Source of the DNA: Rhinopomastus cyanomelas
Taxonomy: Eukaryota; Chordata; Aves; Bucerotiformes; Rhinopomastidae
Length of the DNA: 64,000 nt
Assembly (NCBI GenBank): GCA_013400115.1
Contig: VXBP01003611.1
Location: forward strand, 1 to 64,000
Direction of reading: 5' to 3'
The translations under genes and the position numbers were made by a program. Positions 1 through 13,964 of this stretch are shown here, piece after piece (position 1 is the stretch's first letter; the number at the start of each line of letters is the position of its first letter). The notes beneath the pieces are model-generated. The model made no database searches, was not told the DNA's origin, and worked only from the letters and a program-made list of their open reading frames with translations.

Positions 1-3000
1 CTAGTGGGCTCTTCCACCATCTGCATCAGGAAATGTTCTGTGATTTCTTTTTTCATTATTTTAAAGTCTGAATCTTGGATTTCTCCAGTGATTAACTCAA
101 AGGGCGAGCACTGGTGGAAGGAGTTTGAGAGAATAAGCCCTCTTGGTCCTAGAAGTTAGAGCCACAACTTATTTCAACCAGTTTAGCTGAGAACAGCATG
201 ACTGATTCACTGGTATGTGCGCATGGTTTCTTGAAACGCTAGTGGTCTGTGAATCGCAGAGGGAGCACTTAGTCATTCTCCAAAATGAGAGGAACTGTAG
301 GAATTTTGTGGAAATAACATGTTTGAGATTTTCTAGGCATGAAGATAGGAACCAGGAAGTAAGAGTTAAAGCATTAATCTGCTGGTTTCAAAAGAAAGGC
401 AATCTTTTTGAAAAAAGCAAAGGTGGTGCTGCTGAAATAAAACATCCCCAAATTCCACATCTGCATCATTTGTTAAGCTGAAACTCCCACTGATATAACA
501 GAGCAGAAAGCGGAGTCGAGCAGAGGGACCATCTAATAATCTGTTGACAGTTACAAGGGTAATCACTTACACGGGAGCACAGAAAGAGCAATGCAGAGAT
601 CTCTGTCACCACAGACGTTCCAAATCTTTCACATTCCATGTGGTAGGCAAATACTCCTAGGGCCTCTTGAGATATGTCATTAGCTACCTGTGTGGTCTCT
701 GTTAGACCTGAGTGTGTTTCAGGTCTCTAGTTAAATACAAATCCTTTCACACATTCTCTACACATTCGCAGATGAAGACCCACTTTTCCAGTTCTATTTC
801 ATTTAATGTAATTTCAAACAGTCTAAACAGTATTTAGAGTGTTATTGGCACTGATCCAGCTTAGCACTGAAACACTTAAAGTCATGGAACAGCAGGGTAA
901 TAAAAGTCTGAAGAAATCTTTTATGGTGGTCATATCTGACTTCTGGTCCAAAAACACAGCCCACAGCTGCTTTGCAAAGGTAGGATGTGTCCAGGTTCAA
1001 AGGGTCCCCACCAGAAAGTGTCCAACTGTCTCATCATTCGTTGTCTTACATGGGACGGACACGTGAGGGTAAAACCAAAAGGCTGGATGTCACCCAGCCC
1101 ACCCTCCCCTTGACTGCACCTACAGGACAGTGCAGCCACAGACGCGGGAGGCCCTGCAAACTGAGTTAGAGCTGGTTCCTGGCCCTGCCTCTCTGCAGGA
1201 CTGAGCACTGCATCTAGCTGCACACCGACCCAGGTTTGATTGGTTTACTTGGTGCTGAGATCTCAGGATGGGTGGCCAAATCTGCTCCTCGCTACAAACA
1301 TCTTGGGAGGCTACAGCTTAGATTAGACTTGTATGCGAAGGTACTTGCTAAATTTATAGCCAACAGCTGAGATTACAGAGGTGAGTTATTTCAGATGGAA
1401 ACAGATAACATCAGAATCTTTGCTCTTCTCCAGAAACATCCTTTTGTTATCCCACAGATTAGTCTTTTCACGTGGTAAGTGACCAATACCTTCCATTAAT
1501 CACCACCTACCGTGCTTGAATAAAATTAAAGAACTATTACTACTACAAAGAACTAGTAGATGAAGCATCTTTTAGAACTGACCACATCGAAGGCAGTGAA
1601 TACATGGCAGTAGTGGTGATTAGTCTTCAAGTCTTTAGTGATGTACGCAAACGTAGAAAGGTCTTCGGGGTCTTGTGCAGCACAGGAAATGTTACGGATT
1701 TCGTGTTCAGCAATAATATTCTGTTTGAAAAGAAATTTTCAATCAGTTTAGGAATCACATGTAAAAGTGCCATGAAGGGTGTGCTTTAACTTTGCATTTA
1801 CATTCATCTGCTGTGCTGAAGAATTTCAGAAGTCTCTAAGGAAGATATCTAAAACGCCCAGTGTGAGTCCTTACACAGGTCATTGGAATTTCAACCCTCT
1901 CCACCGATACTTAAAAAACTTACCTAAGGAAACAAATGCATTCTAGAGTCTTTCCTACGAGTTTGCTTGAATCTTTTACTGTTTATCTGACAAAGAGACA
2001 TCTTTCCTGGCAAACAGCTATAAATAGTTTCAAAGCACTACAGAAGCATTTTAGAATCTGTGAGTCTTCTGTATAACAATCACTAAATGAAGACACTATT
2101 TCAGTCTGCTGACAGATAGGGTCTTGCAAAACCCAACAGGTTTCTGTCGATATCCAGGTTTCTGCAGTTGTTGTTTGAGAATCTTCAGCTATACTTTTTC
2201 AAGAGAAAAAAACAACATCAGCAAACATCACTTGTAATTGAAACCCTGAGCTCCTGAAAGGCTTCTGCTTAGTAAAAAGATAACTACAGGAGGATCTGGC
2301 AACTTTTCTCCACTGACTGACAACAGCATCCTGAAAGAGAGATGTAGAAAAATTAATCCATTCATGCACCGAGCAACACTACTTGCAACAGCCAATGTAA
2401 GCTATAGCGTACTGTTGAGATTGAGCTGGGGCATGTCTGTCTGATGAAATAAACAAACAAAAAAAAAGCTGTCTTAAAGCTTTGGAGAAAAACTATGAAT
2501 ATTCATTACATAAATTGCTGATATGTAATTGTCGCATTCAGGCCAAAGGAACCATGAAGCCAGAGAAGAAGATACTGGAAAGTGGCTTATGATTAGGCCT
2601 TGCTTCAGCAACACGCGCGTTTCAAATGATTTGTTTAAACAGAAGAATGATTCGTTGAATATGAATTTACTTAGTGTTTTTCTGAACGTGGCTCTGCTGG
2701 CCGCAGCGCTGGCTTTTCCATGAAAACCCCCAAAGCCTGCCGCAGTGTGACATCGCTGCTGCGCCACAGGACATGTGACATCTGTGCTGTCCTGGTCCCT
2801 TGCAGAGCCACTGTTTGCCGCTGCCTCAGTGGCGTTTGCCCAAGTTAAAACAATTGCTGAGCATCTCTGGTTTTCCCTCGTCCCTCTCTTTTCCTTCCCA
2901 CCTCCTCTCACCACCCTCTCCTTTATTGTTTTAAAGTACGGGATGTATATGCAATGAAGTCACTTCAGATGCTTTGCCATATCTTCTTTCATTTGCTAAG

Positions 3001-6000
3001 TGGCAACTTTTCCCCTTGCATGTAGGTGTCAGGCTTTCAGAAAGACATATTAATACATCTAATTAGAGAAATCACGGCTTAGGAGAAAAAATCTGCACTA
3101 AAAGCATTCCAAATTTCAAATTATGGAAAAACCAAGATAAGGAAATCACTACTGAAGAAACGAAATAATCCTCTTAATCTTAAATTGTTGCAACATGCTT
3201 GATTATTTCTCTTTAATGCATTATTCATAAAAATGACAAAACCAGTACTTAGATTTCAATAAATGCCAATTTATCATGACATGCATAATCTCCACTTAAC
3301 AGTCATTGGCTTTTCATGTCACTTGAAGCATTTTGTTTCCTTTGTTCTCAAATTGTTAACTTTTACCCTTAACAAAGATTTTTATGAGAACTACAATGAC
3401 GCCAAACCCAGGGATGTAGATATCCACAGATATCACAGCTGCAATATAGTGTCACTGACATCGTATTGGCAACGCGGGAAGAATTAAAGCTGGGAAGGTC
3501 TTAGAACCTTGTGAAGTATTTACGCCAAATCATGAGCCACAAAGTAATCATCTGGGGTTATGCAGGGTATGGGAAAAGAGCTCTGCTGTGCTGAAGCTTT
3601 TCCTAGGTGACCTGGGGTTGACACAGCGCTTTGCACTACAGGCAACACTCACAGAGATAGTTCTAACATCTTCGTTTGAAACAAACTGAAGTTTAGAAAC
3701 ATAGTCTTACCAAGTTTGTTTTGAATAAAACAAAGTATATATATATATCTCTACACACCTAAACTAAATCTTTTGTTGAAAATTAATAGCGAATTTGAGC
3801 TTTTCCCTAGCTTCTACGGGGTATCCTCTGCCATCTTTCAAAATCAGGATTGTTTTCAGCACAACATGCTACAGTTTCGGGGGGCCACGAAGACCCACAG
3901 TCTTATTCTGTAGAAATTCCAAGGCACCAAACCAGCTTGCTGTTCTGGGTCTGCTTCTCGGGCACTGACCGACACTGTACTGTCACCATTCTAAAAACTG
4001 ACACTCGGTTTGGCAAGAGAAACCGCCAGTGCTTCTGAAAAGCAGGGAAGCTGAGAGTGGGTTCTGGTGCTGTCAAGGAAATACCTTGGAGACATCAGGT
4101 TTTTGCTAAGCAGCCTTCCCTTTGCTGGCCCACCTCCTGTCAGCCAGTCCCTCTCCTGGCAGAAATCACCCAGAAGGCAGGGCTAGCTGCAGCCCAAGAG
4201 GAAACTCAGCAAGCCTGCTTCTTCCCAAGCAGCAGTTTCTTTCTGGCCTCGCTTGCAAAGAAATGGTGTCACATCAAAGTGGTGTCATGCCAAGCTTCAA
4301 GGCGCCACTGAAATAGCTGTTGTGGAATGAGGTCAGAGCCCCTTTTGTCACCTGAAGCTTTGCCTGCTACGACTTGGAATACAAATTCTTAGCTTGGTGG
4401 CATAAAGGAAAAGGATGAACAGCCATGAGAGCTGAGTGTTCAAGCACGGAACTGCTAGCTATTTGTGTCAGTAAAAGTATGCGTTCACTGCTACGTGGTG
4501 CCCAGCGCTGTCAACTATAAGCTCGTATGGAAGCAGTACAAGTCTGAACAGGATCTCACCTTAGTGCTAATCTGTTTTGGGTCTTGAAGGTATTGGGTAC
4601 AGCACACTGAGGACAAGGATGATAACAACGCTCCTGGGAGAGTTGCAGGCTATTACCTGGTTTTTACAGAAGGGAAAGGCAGTGTAGATTTTGAACTGGA
4701 GAGAAAGCAATCTACCACTCGAGAAAAAAAAACACAGGACTGTGGCATTATTTACTTCCATCAAATACATCTGTTGCACTACTAGGCACAAGACTTCGGT
4801 GGGGCTGGTCTACAACCACCTAATGCCATTTGTCAAACTTCTTCCAAATTTCCATCTTACGTGAGATCGTATGCACTGTGCACGGAGACACTGGAAGTTC
4901 TTCTTGGGTTTTTTTTTGGTAAACCTAAGGACATTGCTGTTACATCCTTTACATGACAGAAGAGATTTAAGAGGCTGAAAACAGCCTTATCCAAGTGAAG
5001 TTAATAGCAATCCAATGTCCTGAGTTATGCCCTGCACATCAGAGAACATAAAGTAAATGAGGGTTGTAGAAGCTCTGTTTTGAATCACTGGAATTAAAAG
5101 GAGCTGACAGGAATCCCTGGCCTCTCATCTCTGCCAAATACGCCAGACTTGATATAACAGTAATTTCACCTCTGTTTTCCTGCCATTTTCTAACCCTAGA
5201 AACGACTTCCAAACTCTAGCAGAACTTCACAAACTTGTTTCTGTTCCTTTGCTCAAAACCCAGTTGTAGTTAAGCACCTTCACAGACTGGTTTGTGAAGT
5301 CTGACGGATAACTGGATTAGGTGCATTGTGTGGTCGGAGTGTTTAGCAACACAGAGCAGTCATATGTTTTATTAACTTGGTCAGGTACCTGGGTTGTCAG
5401 ATTTATTTTTTTATATTGCTTATTAAGTTCTAGTCTCATAATCAGTTCTTTTCTATTCATATCCAAGCGTCAGCACGGATTACATTTCCTTGCCATTTCA
5501 GACACCCAAAGAGGAGGAATTCAGGCATTACAGAGATTGCAATTTTGTCATATTCAAGAAACAAAGCACAGGGGCATTGCCACACAGGAAGATGAAAAAA
5601 ATATGGAACAACCACCATTGTGAAGCTGCTGCAGTTCAAGGAATCAAACGGCTACTATTAGGAAAACAGCTCTCAGAGAGACTCTGACATTTGGAAAGAA
5701 CATTCAAGGCTCATTTTCCTTATTCTTAAAATGGCTGGACCTGGACAAAGCCCCACTGTTCATTGAGACATCTTTGTATTTTTTTAAACAGATTTATATT
5801 AATGGGGAAACAGAAACATAATTTTTCTGCTTAATTGAGGAACTCTAGAGGGAAGAACAGGGGAAAGGATTGGTACCAAATGTCTTCTGTGGTAACCAGA
5901 AGGTTGGACACAATGTTCTCCAAGTGAGCCATTATAATCGCTTCACTTGTTCTCCAGACTGAGTTTCTGGAGAGTGGCAGTGAGATTATGTCCATATTGG

Positions 6001-6126
6001 AGAGAGGAGACTAAAGAGAGGAAAACACAAAAAGAAACTCTGTCCTCCCTTGTGCCCAGTGGTCTCACAGAGCCAGCTTTAGAGTATTCCCACTTCAGAG
6101 GAACAAAGGCTAATGCTGAACAATAC
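1..6126 (-). other. ANKS1B: ANKS1B intron (3' end outside window)
   Basis: This is non-coding sequence downstream of the exon ending at 6127. I looked on the reverse strand for the exon that should finish the PTB domain and did not see it. It holds a short (TA)n at 3736-3748 and a T-run near 4910. A GC-richer, CpG-containing stretch near 2690-2770 shows no gene signature. No CR1 or SINE is recognisable. Confidence 0.8.
3736..3748. repeat. (TA)n microsatellite
   Basis: A short perfect TA run, about six units. Confidence 0.9.
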
Positions 6127-6213
6127 CTTATTTGTGGCGTCAATGAATTTGACTCCCTTGTAAGAGACAGACAGGACTATGGTTGGTACTTTCTTCATTT
6201 GTTCCGTAGACTT
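6127..6213 (-). CDS. ANKS1B: ANKS1B coding exon: PTB domain strands
   Basis: The reverse strand reads TTTGCTTCCAG|AAGTCTACG...AATAAG|GTATTG, giving 87 bp or 29 codons in phase 0. The translation begins KSTEQMKKVPTIVLSVSY and ends KGVKFIDATNK, a diagnostic ANKS1-family PTB segment. The acceptor is good. The donor GTATTG lacks the usual purine-rich +3 to +5 match and is weak. Readthrough would append about 17 residues before a stop. The next exon should begin with NIIAEHEI or similar, but I could not find it between 1 and 6126. The C-terminal half of the PTB domain and the C-terminus are therefore expected beyond the window. Confidence 0.94.
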
Positions 6214-7515
6214 CTGGAAGCAAAGTGAAGATGTTGTTAGAGCTGTGATACATTGCAAGAACAGCATTCTTTCTCTTCCTCTGACAAAATATGCAAGTCA
6301 AACAAAGGAACTTAGCCAAATATTTGAATTTCTCTGGAGCTGACTATGCTCTGGGCTGGTGAAATAGCTGCTACAAGACTGAAAAGGAGCTTCACAGTTT
6401 GTTCCTAGCACAATGGGAAGTGAAGGAAATAGGTTTGCCAGGCTTTAAAAGGCCTGCTGTGCCATCAGGTGTTTTCCAAACCATGCAGATGTAAGACATC
6501 CCTCTGGTATGTCCCATTCCTTGTGGCCTCTCCTTCCCTATTCCTACCCTTCCCACTTGTAAAAAACCAACACCATGGCAGTACTGCTGCTTTGCTGTGA
6601 TTAGTTGTTGTTTAGGAACGTTTCACTCTCTTGCCTTCTTGCAGCTGCACTGGTGACACGAGGCATCCTTGCAGCTCTACAGGCCTGCCAGTCAACCTGT
6701 CAGTCCAACGCTGTGTCTTGTCGTGTCTGACTGTCTGCACTGCCTCGAGTACAGCTGCTGCTGGAAGCTGCTTTACACATGAATCAGCATGGAGGCTTAT
6801 TCTGCATTCCCTCAGTGCCAGCTTCTCCTACCTACAGTTCATGTCTTCCAATAGGGCTATTTTTACTCCTATGCCACTCTGCTTCTGTGTGTCTTTGATG
6901 GGATGCGTGCACCAAAGATTATTTTTGATGGACAGACTGGGCAAATATTTGGAATAGATTTAAGTTCTCCGCATAAAACCCTCTTGATTAGTTTACAGAC
7001 TCAATTTACTGAAACAACCCCAAAAACAACGAATCAAAAAAACCCAAACATGACACAGTAATTTATAGCTACTTTGAATTCCTTTAAGGTGGAAGGCAAT
7101 TACCAACTAGATTATTCTATACAAAACTACTGCAGACAAAGCAAGTAGATAATGTTCAGAGAACACTCACACATGGGAGTATCTGCAAACAATCATAGAG
7201 ATCAATCAAACATTTTCTTGAGAGAATAGAGTACGTTCAGTTACAGCTAAATACGAAGAAGCAACAGCAAACAATGAGAGCTCAGACATGTTATAAGGTC
7301 TAGAATCTAGGAAGACAATTAGAGCAGCCAAACAAATGTAGTGGTGGTGGCCTTGTGTTCCTCAAGAAAAACAAAATCACATAGATATAAGCTTGAAACA
7401 CAGACTGTATCTGAAAAAGTTATGCCTGGAAAGCAGACCATGCTAACACTAGAGGGCAAAACAAACAAAAGCTTAAGAGAAAAAAACCCTGTAATCAAGT
7501 CCCCTTATCAGAGTT

Positions 7516-7622
7516 AGAATCATGGAATTATAGAATCATTAGGGACTGGAAGGGACTTCGAAAGATCATCTAGTCCAACCCCCTGACACAGCAGGATCAC
7601 CTAGACCAAGTCATAGAGTTTG
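7516..7622 (-). mobile_element. CR1 LINE 3' tail fragment
   Basis: The plus strand shows the reverse complement of the avian CR1 3' end. The repeated AGAATCAT start is followed by GGACTGGAAGGGACTTCGAA, AGATCATCTAGTCCAACC and the CTAGACCAAGTCA block. The copy is about 107 bp and severely 5'-truncated, which is normal for CR1. It lies in the sense orientation relative to ANKS1B. Confidence 0.9.
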
Positions 7623-10600
7623 TTCCTTCCAGAGTCACACGAGACTCCGTTTTTGTCAGCATGAAATTCAAAGCTAGACCCAGCTATGCTGTGCAGTTAT
7701 TGTCAGTGCCATGAAGGCTAAAACCTCAAACTGAAGGTTCAAAGAGAGCCCCACCATCCATGTAACAGAGAGGCCAGTTGCATCTCTCAGTATCAACAGA
7801 CAGGAGAAGGCGCTTTGGTAAAAGGAAAGCTTAGATGGTAACACCTACCGAAGGGTCTAACCAAATGTGAAGAGATGAATCTGATTTGTCTGATGTGTGG
7901 AGAGTGACGTGAGCATTGTCATTGAGCGGAGAAGGAAGTGGCATCCGTGCCAAAAGCAGAGCAACCACCGAGCTGTGTGCACGCGTGTGTGCAACCGCAA
8001 TAGATTTCAAATGAGCCCTGTCACACAATCCAGTTTCAACGCACAGAGAGCCCAGCAGTGACTGCGCAGAAGCTGCAGCACACACACCTACCAGAACAAC
8101 AAGCAATAGAGCCCACGTATGCTCACAACAAGACAAAATATTCACAAATATGACAACATCACTTTAATCATCTGGCAACCCAGCAATCATCCAACTTTTG
8201 TCCTTTCTTTCTATCCCGACAGCCATGTTCAGGAGCTCCCATTTTGATTATTGTAATTATCTCCTTCCTTGCCTCCTTAGCAGCAAAATTCCTCTTCTCC
8301 TCCAACACACTAGATACACACGGCTGCTAAGTTAATTTGTTTGAGCTCTTTGATCTAATTTGTGCTGTCTTCCATCTGCCATAAAGGTGTGAGCCTTCCT
8401 GTTGTCAAGGCCATGTTGTACTAGCCATCTGGGAGTCCTCTCTCACCTAGACCAGCAGTTTGAAATTTACTGTTGTTCCTTATGTGCTCTGCATTCACCT
8501 GGGTTTGTCTTGAGCAGACCTGATCTTCAGTACTTAATCGATGCCAAGAACTGCCAGAAGACTGTATCTGTGTGCAACAGCCCATCAATAGACTACTAAA
8601 TTACAGCTGGCAAGTGAGGAAGTGAATCACAAGATGACAGACATCTACAGTTTATGAAACCAAACGGCTGTAGCTGGTAAGGAGAAGATGACATCCTTTA
8701 CCAGTGTGCAAACCACGCGAAGCCCGGGTTTGTGCAAAGGTGTTCCTGATCGCTGCACAGAGCATGACTCTGGAAGACAGTTCAGCACATTTACCCCACT
8801 GCAACAAACGGTCAGGCAGTGGAGTAACACCTTTGTTATGACAGTGCTACCATGAGAAGCACACAGCGTTACTCCCTCGACTTGCAGTGACAGAGTGACT
8901 GGAGTCCACCGTATAATTATTATTTCCAAGCAGTTTCCAGACTTCAACAGTTTTGAGTTGTCATGGTGAGCTCGTACTGTTTGCTTCTTGTTCCTCTCTT
9001 TTTAATGGAAGAGGAGGCTGCCAGGATGTATAATGTGACTTTTCAGAGATACAATACAAATATAATTTGCTCAGGCACTGTAAATGCTTTGGCTCTCGAT
9101 TCTAGGACGCTGAGATGAAGCCCCATGGCTTTCATGGTCAGACATTTCACACCTCTGTGCAGGCCAAGTGGGCATCTCTGCCTGTGCCTGTGACCAGAAT
9201 CTGAGAAGAAGGTGGTACAGAGGAGTCAGCATTCCCTTTCCTTGGGCTTTCAGGTCCTAGTCACTAAATCAATGCCATGAGAACATGATAAGATGGCAAA
9301 ATAGTCTTGTCCATCTGGTGCCTCCACGTGAAACACAGGGACTTGAGCCAAAGTTATAGGAGCCGCAGCTGAAGGCTGGCATTGGATGTCATGTGCATGC
9401 CAGCATATGGTCTAATGCTCCAAGGCATGTTCATACCATGGTAGCAGAATTAGATTTTACCTCATGTAGAAGCAATCATAGTGACAGGACCCCATCTTTG
9501 GGCAAGTGCTCGCTAGCTTGAAACTGGTCATAGTGCCTATGAACTCCATTGTTTGTGACTGTAACTTTGGTTCTTTGTTTTAACACATTTCTTTAGGAGA
9601 ATCATCTGGATGAACAGCAAGAGTATTCTAGGCTCACTGCCACTGCCTGTCTCTGATCAACTGGCTGTCTACATAAGGACAGATGTGCATGCCCTGTCTC
9701 CTCAGGTGCACTGCTCCTGCAATGAGGAGTCTTAATGCTGCAGTCTGCAATGCTGGAGAGATTCAGCTTTGGTCCAGCTTCTGAAATGCTTTCTACCGGA
9801 CAGGTAGATAACCATGTGGAAGTAGACCATCTGTAACTCAAGAACCAGTAAAGTAGGCATGACTGCAGACACAGGAAGAGGAGAGAAAGCATCACTATCC
9901 TAAATCTAATGTGACATATGTTCAGCTTCCCCAGACCCGTCAAAAGACATAAAACCTCTTTGTATCCAGAATAAACAATATCAGAAATGGCAGGCTTGAC
10001 TGTATTGTGATGTAGCTGCTGTGGATGAAGCTGCTTCATCCCCTCTGCACCCAGAATTGAGATACATCCAGGAAAAGTCACCTTATGTGTAACTGCCTAG
10101 TGCTTGCTTTTACAAGAAAGGCCTGGATCTAAGACCCTTCTCAGTTTATATCTGAATCCACTGCTGCCATTACATGGGGCAGTGCCACCTCACCAATAGC
10201 CTTGGACAGCACTGCTCCTGCTCCCTTCTTTTCAAAGTGGTCATAAAGTGATGCAAGAGCAGTGGTGCCAGACGGAGCGAGCAAGTGAGGGCAAGCATGC
10301 TTCTGCTCTTGTTTATGAATGTTCTTCAGCTTCACTGAATAAAACACCATTCATGCAGATTTCCACAGTATAGTACCACAAATAGTCTTAAGTGGGCAAA
10401 CCCGTGTTTTGATTTTGAGTTAAAGGCTGTGCAGAACTGCTAGACATTTATTTAGAATATAAACTGAAATCCAACTAATTTGAGATCCACCCAGCCAGTG
10501 TGCCTGACACACACAGAACAGTGCTGGAGTAAGACACACAGCATACTCCAGCCCACTCTCAAAATGGTTTCATCATGTCTATTTATTTCTTGACAAGAGG

Positions 10601-13512
10601 AAACACAATACACTGGTGCTTCTGCTTTGCCCATTGACCACTTCCATGCACATCCATGTTCATCTACAACTAGATTTACTCAGCTGTCATGCGGAGACCG
10701 AACGGAAGCCATGTTCATTTCTAGGTTCTACTGCTTATGTAATTACAATCGATCTTGCAAACAGCCAAAAGACATTACTCAACTACGCCGAGCCACTAGC
10801 AATTCCGTACATAAGTGTTCGAGTGCACATTTATGGGCCTGTAAAAATCTTACTGGCATTTTACTTACTAGCAAACAAGTCTGCTAATTGTGACATACAC
10901 TGTTTTTTAATAGTGACCTATTTTGTCATAGCTGGCCATTTTACTATTGAAGTTTATACTGGAATTCACTGCCCTGTGATAAAGTGAATTGGTATCACTT
11001 ATTAATTACAAATGCCATCAAACTTCATGTTTCGAAATATGTACTGGTACCACCTACCATCATACCTGTAAGTCTGTTACTTAATTAAGGCTTAACAGTC
11101 TCATTAAACAGTTTCTTTTGAGTGAATCACTTTGAGAGTATCAGGCACGAGATGAAACTGAAATAAGACCCATTAGTTTTGAAACTACAGTCTGTTGTGT
11201 AACAAATATTTACTAACTTCTCTCAGTTCAATGGGTTTAAAAATGCATCCCTGGCATAATTGTACACCTCTTGGAATAAGATGGCATCTGGAATCCCTGT
11301 GGTACAAGACTCTTTACTTCTCTACAATTAGTAGATACATCTAAGCTACATCATTAATATGAATATAGCACTGGGATTGCACCTGCAGCTCATCTTCTTG
11401 TGAATGAGAGGTTTTTTGCTTTGCAGTATCTACACACTTATCTGCTGCTACAAGGACAGTGCATCCCTCTTGCACCTAGGATGATTTTCAGCCACAAAAC
11501 TCAAGGACATACAGTCCTACATAAGGACTGAACATCTTTAAGACCTCCCACAGCTTCTCTTTTCTTTTGGAGCAACAGCCATATGCCTGTTCCAGTGCAG
11601 GCCCTTCCAGAAGAGTGGCCACCTGAGAGAGACAGAGGTACAGGTTCCAAGAGAACAGAGATTGAATAAACTGAATTACCAAATACACTATCTGATCCTG
11701 AGACTGCATTTGCTTGGCTAGCTTCACTTCTGCTTTTGGGGATGAATTGAGAACTGAAAAGTAGAAAAGGATTAGCAGAAACAAAGAGACTGCCATTTAT
11801 AACCCAGTCCTCCTTTTTTATGTAAGAAGAAATAAGGAAGCAATAGCTCATGCCCTGCCTATTTTCAGTGGAAGAGTCTACTCTGCTTCATCTTCCTCTC
11901 CAGAGATAAGAGAAACAGAGTTTGTAACGATTCCAACTTTGACATTTCAGTCTAGTGATGGCAAGATATTTAGACACCTGCTTTGTGAATAGAATTATGT
12001 TGCTGGCTCCCCAGAAGTTTGACTTGAAATGTTAGAACCTCCTTTCTAACAAGAAAACCTTTATGAAAGATAGATAATATTCAGGAAGGTGACAGGATCA
12101 AAGAACAAAACCCAAGTTTCCAACTGCTGCAATAAGTACCTGACTGTTTCAGACTGCGCGATTGGTGTAAGCGACGTTAGTGATTTAACACTTCTGCAAG
12201 GAGGGAGCCTACCCTGCTACTGTGCCAGCAGGTATAAAACCACCTCCTTCCTATCTGGTCAAGGAATTCAAATGTATAAATGTCAGACTGAGTCTATTGT
12301 AGAGAACAAGCCTCTTCCCAGCTCCAGTTAAACTTTATTCCTTTCCTTTATTTTGATGTAAACACATTTTATACTTGTTTTGTGTTCCTATGGTGATCTG
12401 AAGTGAAGACGATAATCTGATTGAAAACACAACTCGTAGTATTTCCTATTCCATGCTGAGAAAGATGAAAGCTTTTAAGTTCTTGAAGGCATCTCTCGAA
12501 AATAATTAATAAATCCATTATGGCCAGGACAGTAAGATTTAATCTCCAAGTAGCAAAGCCCGGTTTACAGCAGGTGGGGAATGGAGATAAGGAGACAGTG
12601 CTGTTGATTGCAGAGGGACTTTGTGCGAGAAAATAGCTGGAAACAAATAGGAAGCCATAAAATATAAATCCGTCCCTGGAGTGCAAACATGTGAAAGGAA
12701 AAATAAAGTATAATCCCTGTAATAGGCACAGCTCTTGCCAAATAGCCATAATTTTGGATGGCTACAGTAGTCTGCAGTTTGGGTGGGAACAGAAAGCATG
12801 GATAACCTTGACCCTCGTGCTGAGCTCAGTCTATTGCATCTGCATGATTTTCCCTAAACAAATCCATCACGTGCCCTGCTGCAGCGCACTTCTGCACAGT
12901 GCTCAGAGGCACAGCGGAGAGCCGAGAAGAGTTATTAAAGAGGTTCCCAGGTCTGGGTTTTTGTTTCTGTGTAAAATTTGTTTTGTTATGTGATTACATT
13001 ACAAAAGATTTACGATCTCCCTTCGCTCTTAAGATATAAGAGAAGGAGGCCGCTGCAAGACTCTGCGGAGAGCCACTCTCCTTGAGAAGAAAATCCATCA
13101 GCTGCAATAACTGAAAGCACAGAAAGCATCTACGACTAACAGTGAGGGACCTGCAGTCAGCAAACGTGTCATCTTTGTTGTTTCTTTGCACCTATGAATG
13201 ATTAAGAAAGATCAAGATCCATTTATTCACTGATAGGCTCCTCTGGTCCTTGTGCATCTGCTGACTGGAAGGCATCCAGTGAACACTGACACTTCTCGAG
13301 CAACATTAAGTTAAAGATGTAGAAACTTAAGCCGCACTGACAGAAAAATTCTCCTTAAAAAACATGATGTGGCTGACTGCAGGAAGATTAAAAAATTGCA
13401 GGAAAGGACCTCAACATGGTGCAAGGTTAAATGTGAAATACTCCCCTGCAATACATTTCAGATTGCAGCCTGCTGTGGATTTGAAATGTATAAATGGAAG
13501 AGCACTTCACAA

Positions 13513-13626
13513 TCTGCCTGGATGTGTTCCTGTGCGACTTGGTCTGGGTGATCCTGCTCTGGCAGACGGATTGGACTAGATGATCTTTTCAGGTCCCTTC
13601 CAATCCCTAATGTTCTGGGAATCTGT
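13513..13626 (+). mobile_element. CR1 LINE 3' tail fragment
   Basis: This copy begins at the CTGGATGTGTTCCTGTGCGA block that ends the reverse-transcriptase reading frame. It continues through GATCCTGCTCTGGCAG and the TTGGACTAGATGATC core to CCAATCCCTAATGTTCTG. It belongs to the same subfamily as the copies at 23838, 26785 and 60345. Confidence 0.9.
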
Positions 13627-13949
13627 ATCACATTTGAACAGCCCTATACAAAAGACTCTACAGACACCGGACAGAATTCAGTACCTGAGCAGCAGTCAGA
13701 CATTACATCCACTTTTCCCTTATTTTTGTAAGTGAAATGTCCCTTTTGGAAGATTTTTACCTTAAATGCAACTGTAAAAGAAGTCACATTTTCCAAGACA
13801 ACCCAGTGATGCTCACAGACAATAACGAACACCACAGCAAAACTTGCAGACCACTTAGCACAACCTATGCTCCCACAGGTAAGACACCAACTTTCAGAAC
13901 ACCACAAGAAGAAGAAAGTTTTGGAAAAAGCTATCAGTAAACTCAGGAT

Positions 13950-13964
13950 AAAAAAAAAAAAAAA
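13950..13964. repeat. A15 homopolymer
   Basis: A run of 15 A bases. No retrocopy sequence is recognisable immediately upstream, so it is treated as low complexity. Confidence 0.9.

Noticed and set aside
2474..2914. 146-codon minus-strand ORF overlapping a GC-richer patch
   Set aside because: No homology recognised and no promoter or splice evidence.
9602..10081. 159-codon minus-strand ORF with a hydrophobic middle
   Set aside because: No family resemblance and no exon borders. Treated as chance opening in an intron.
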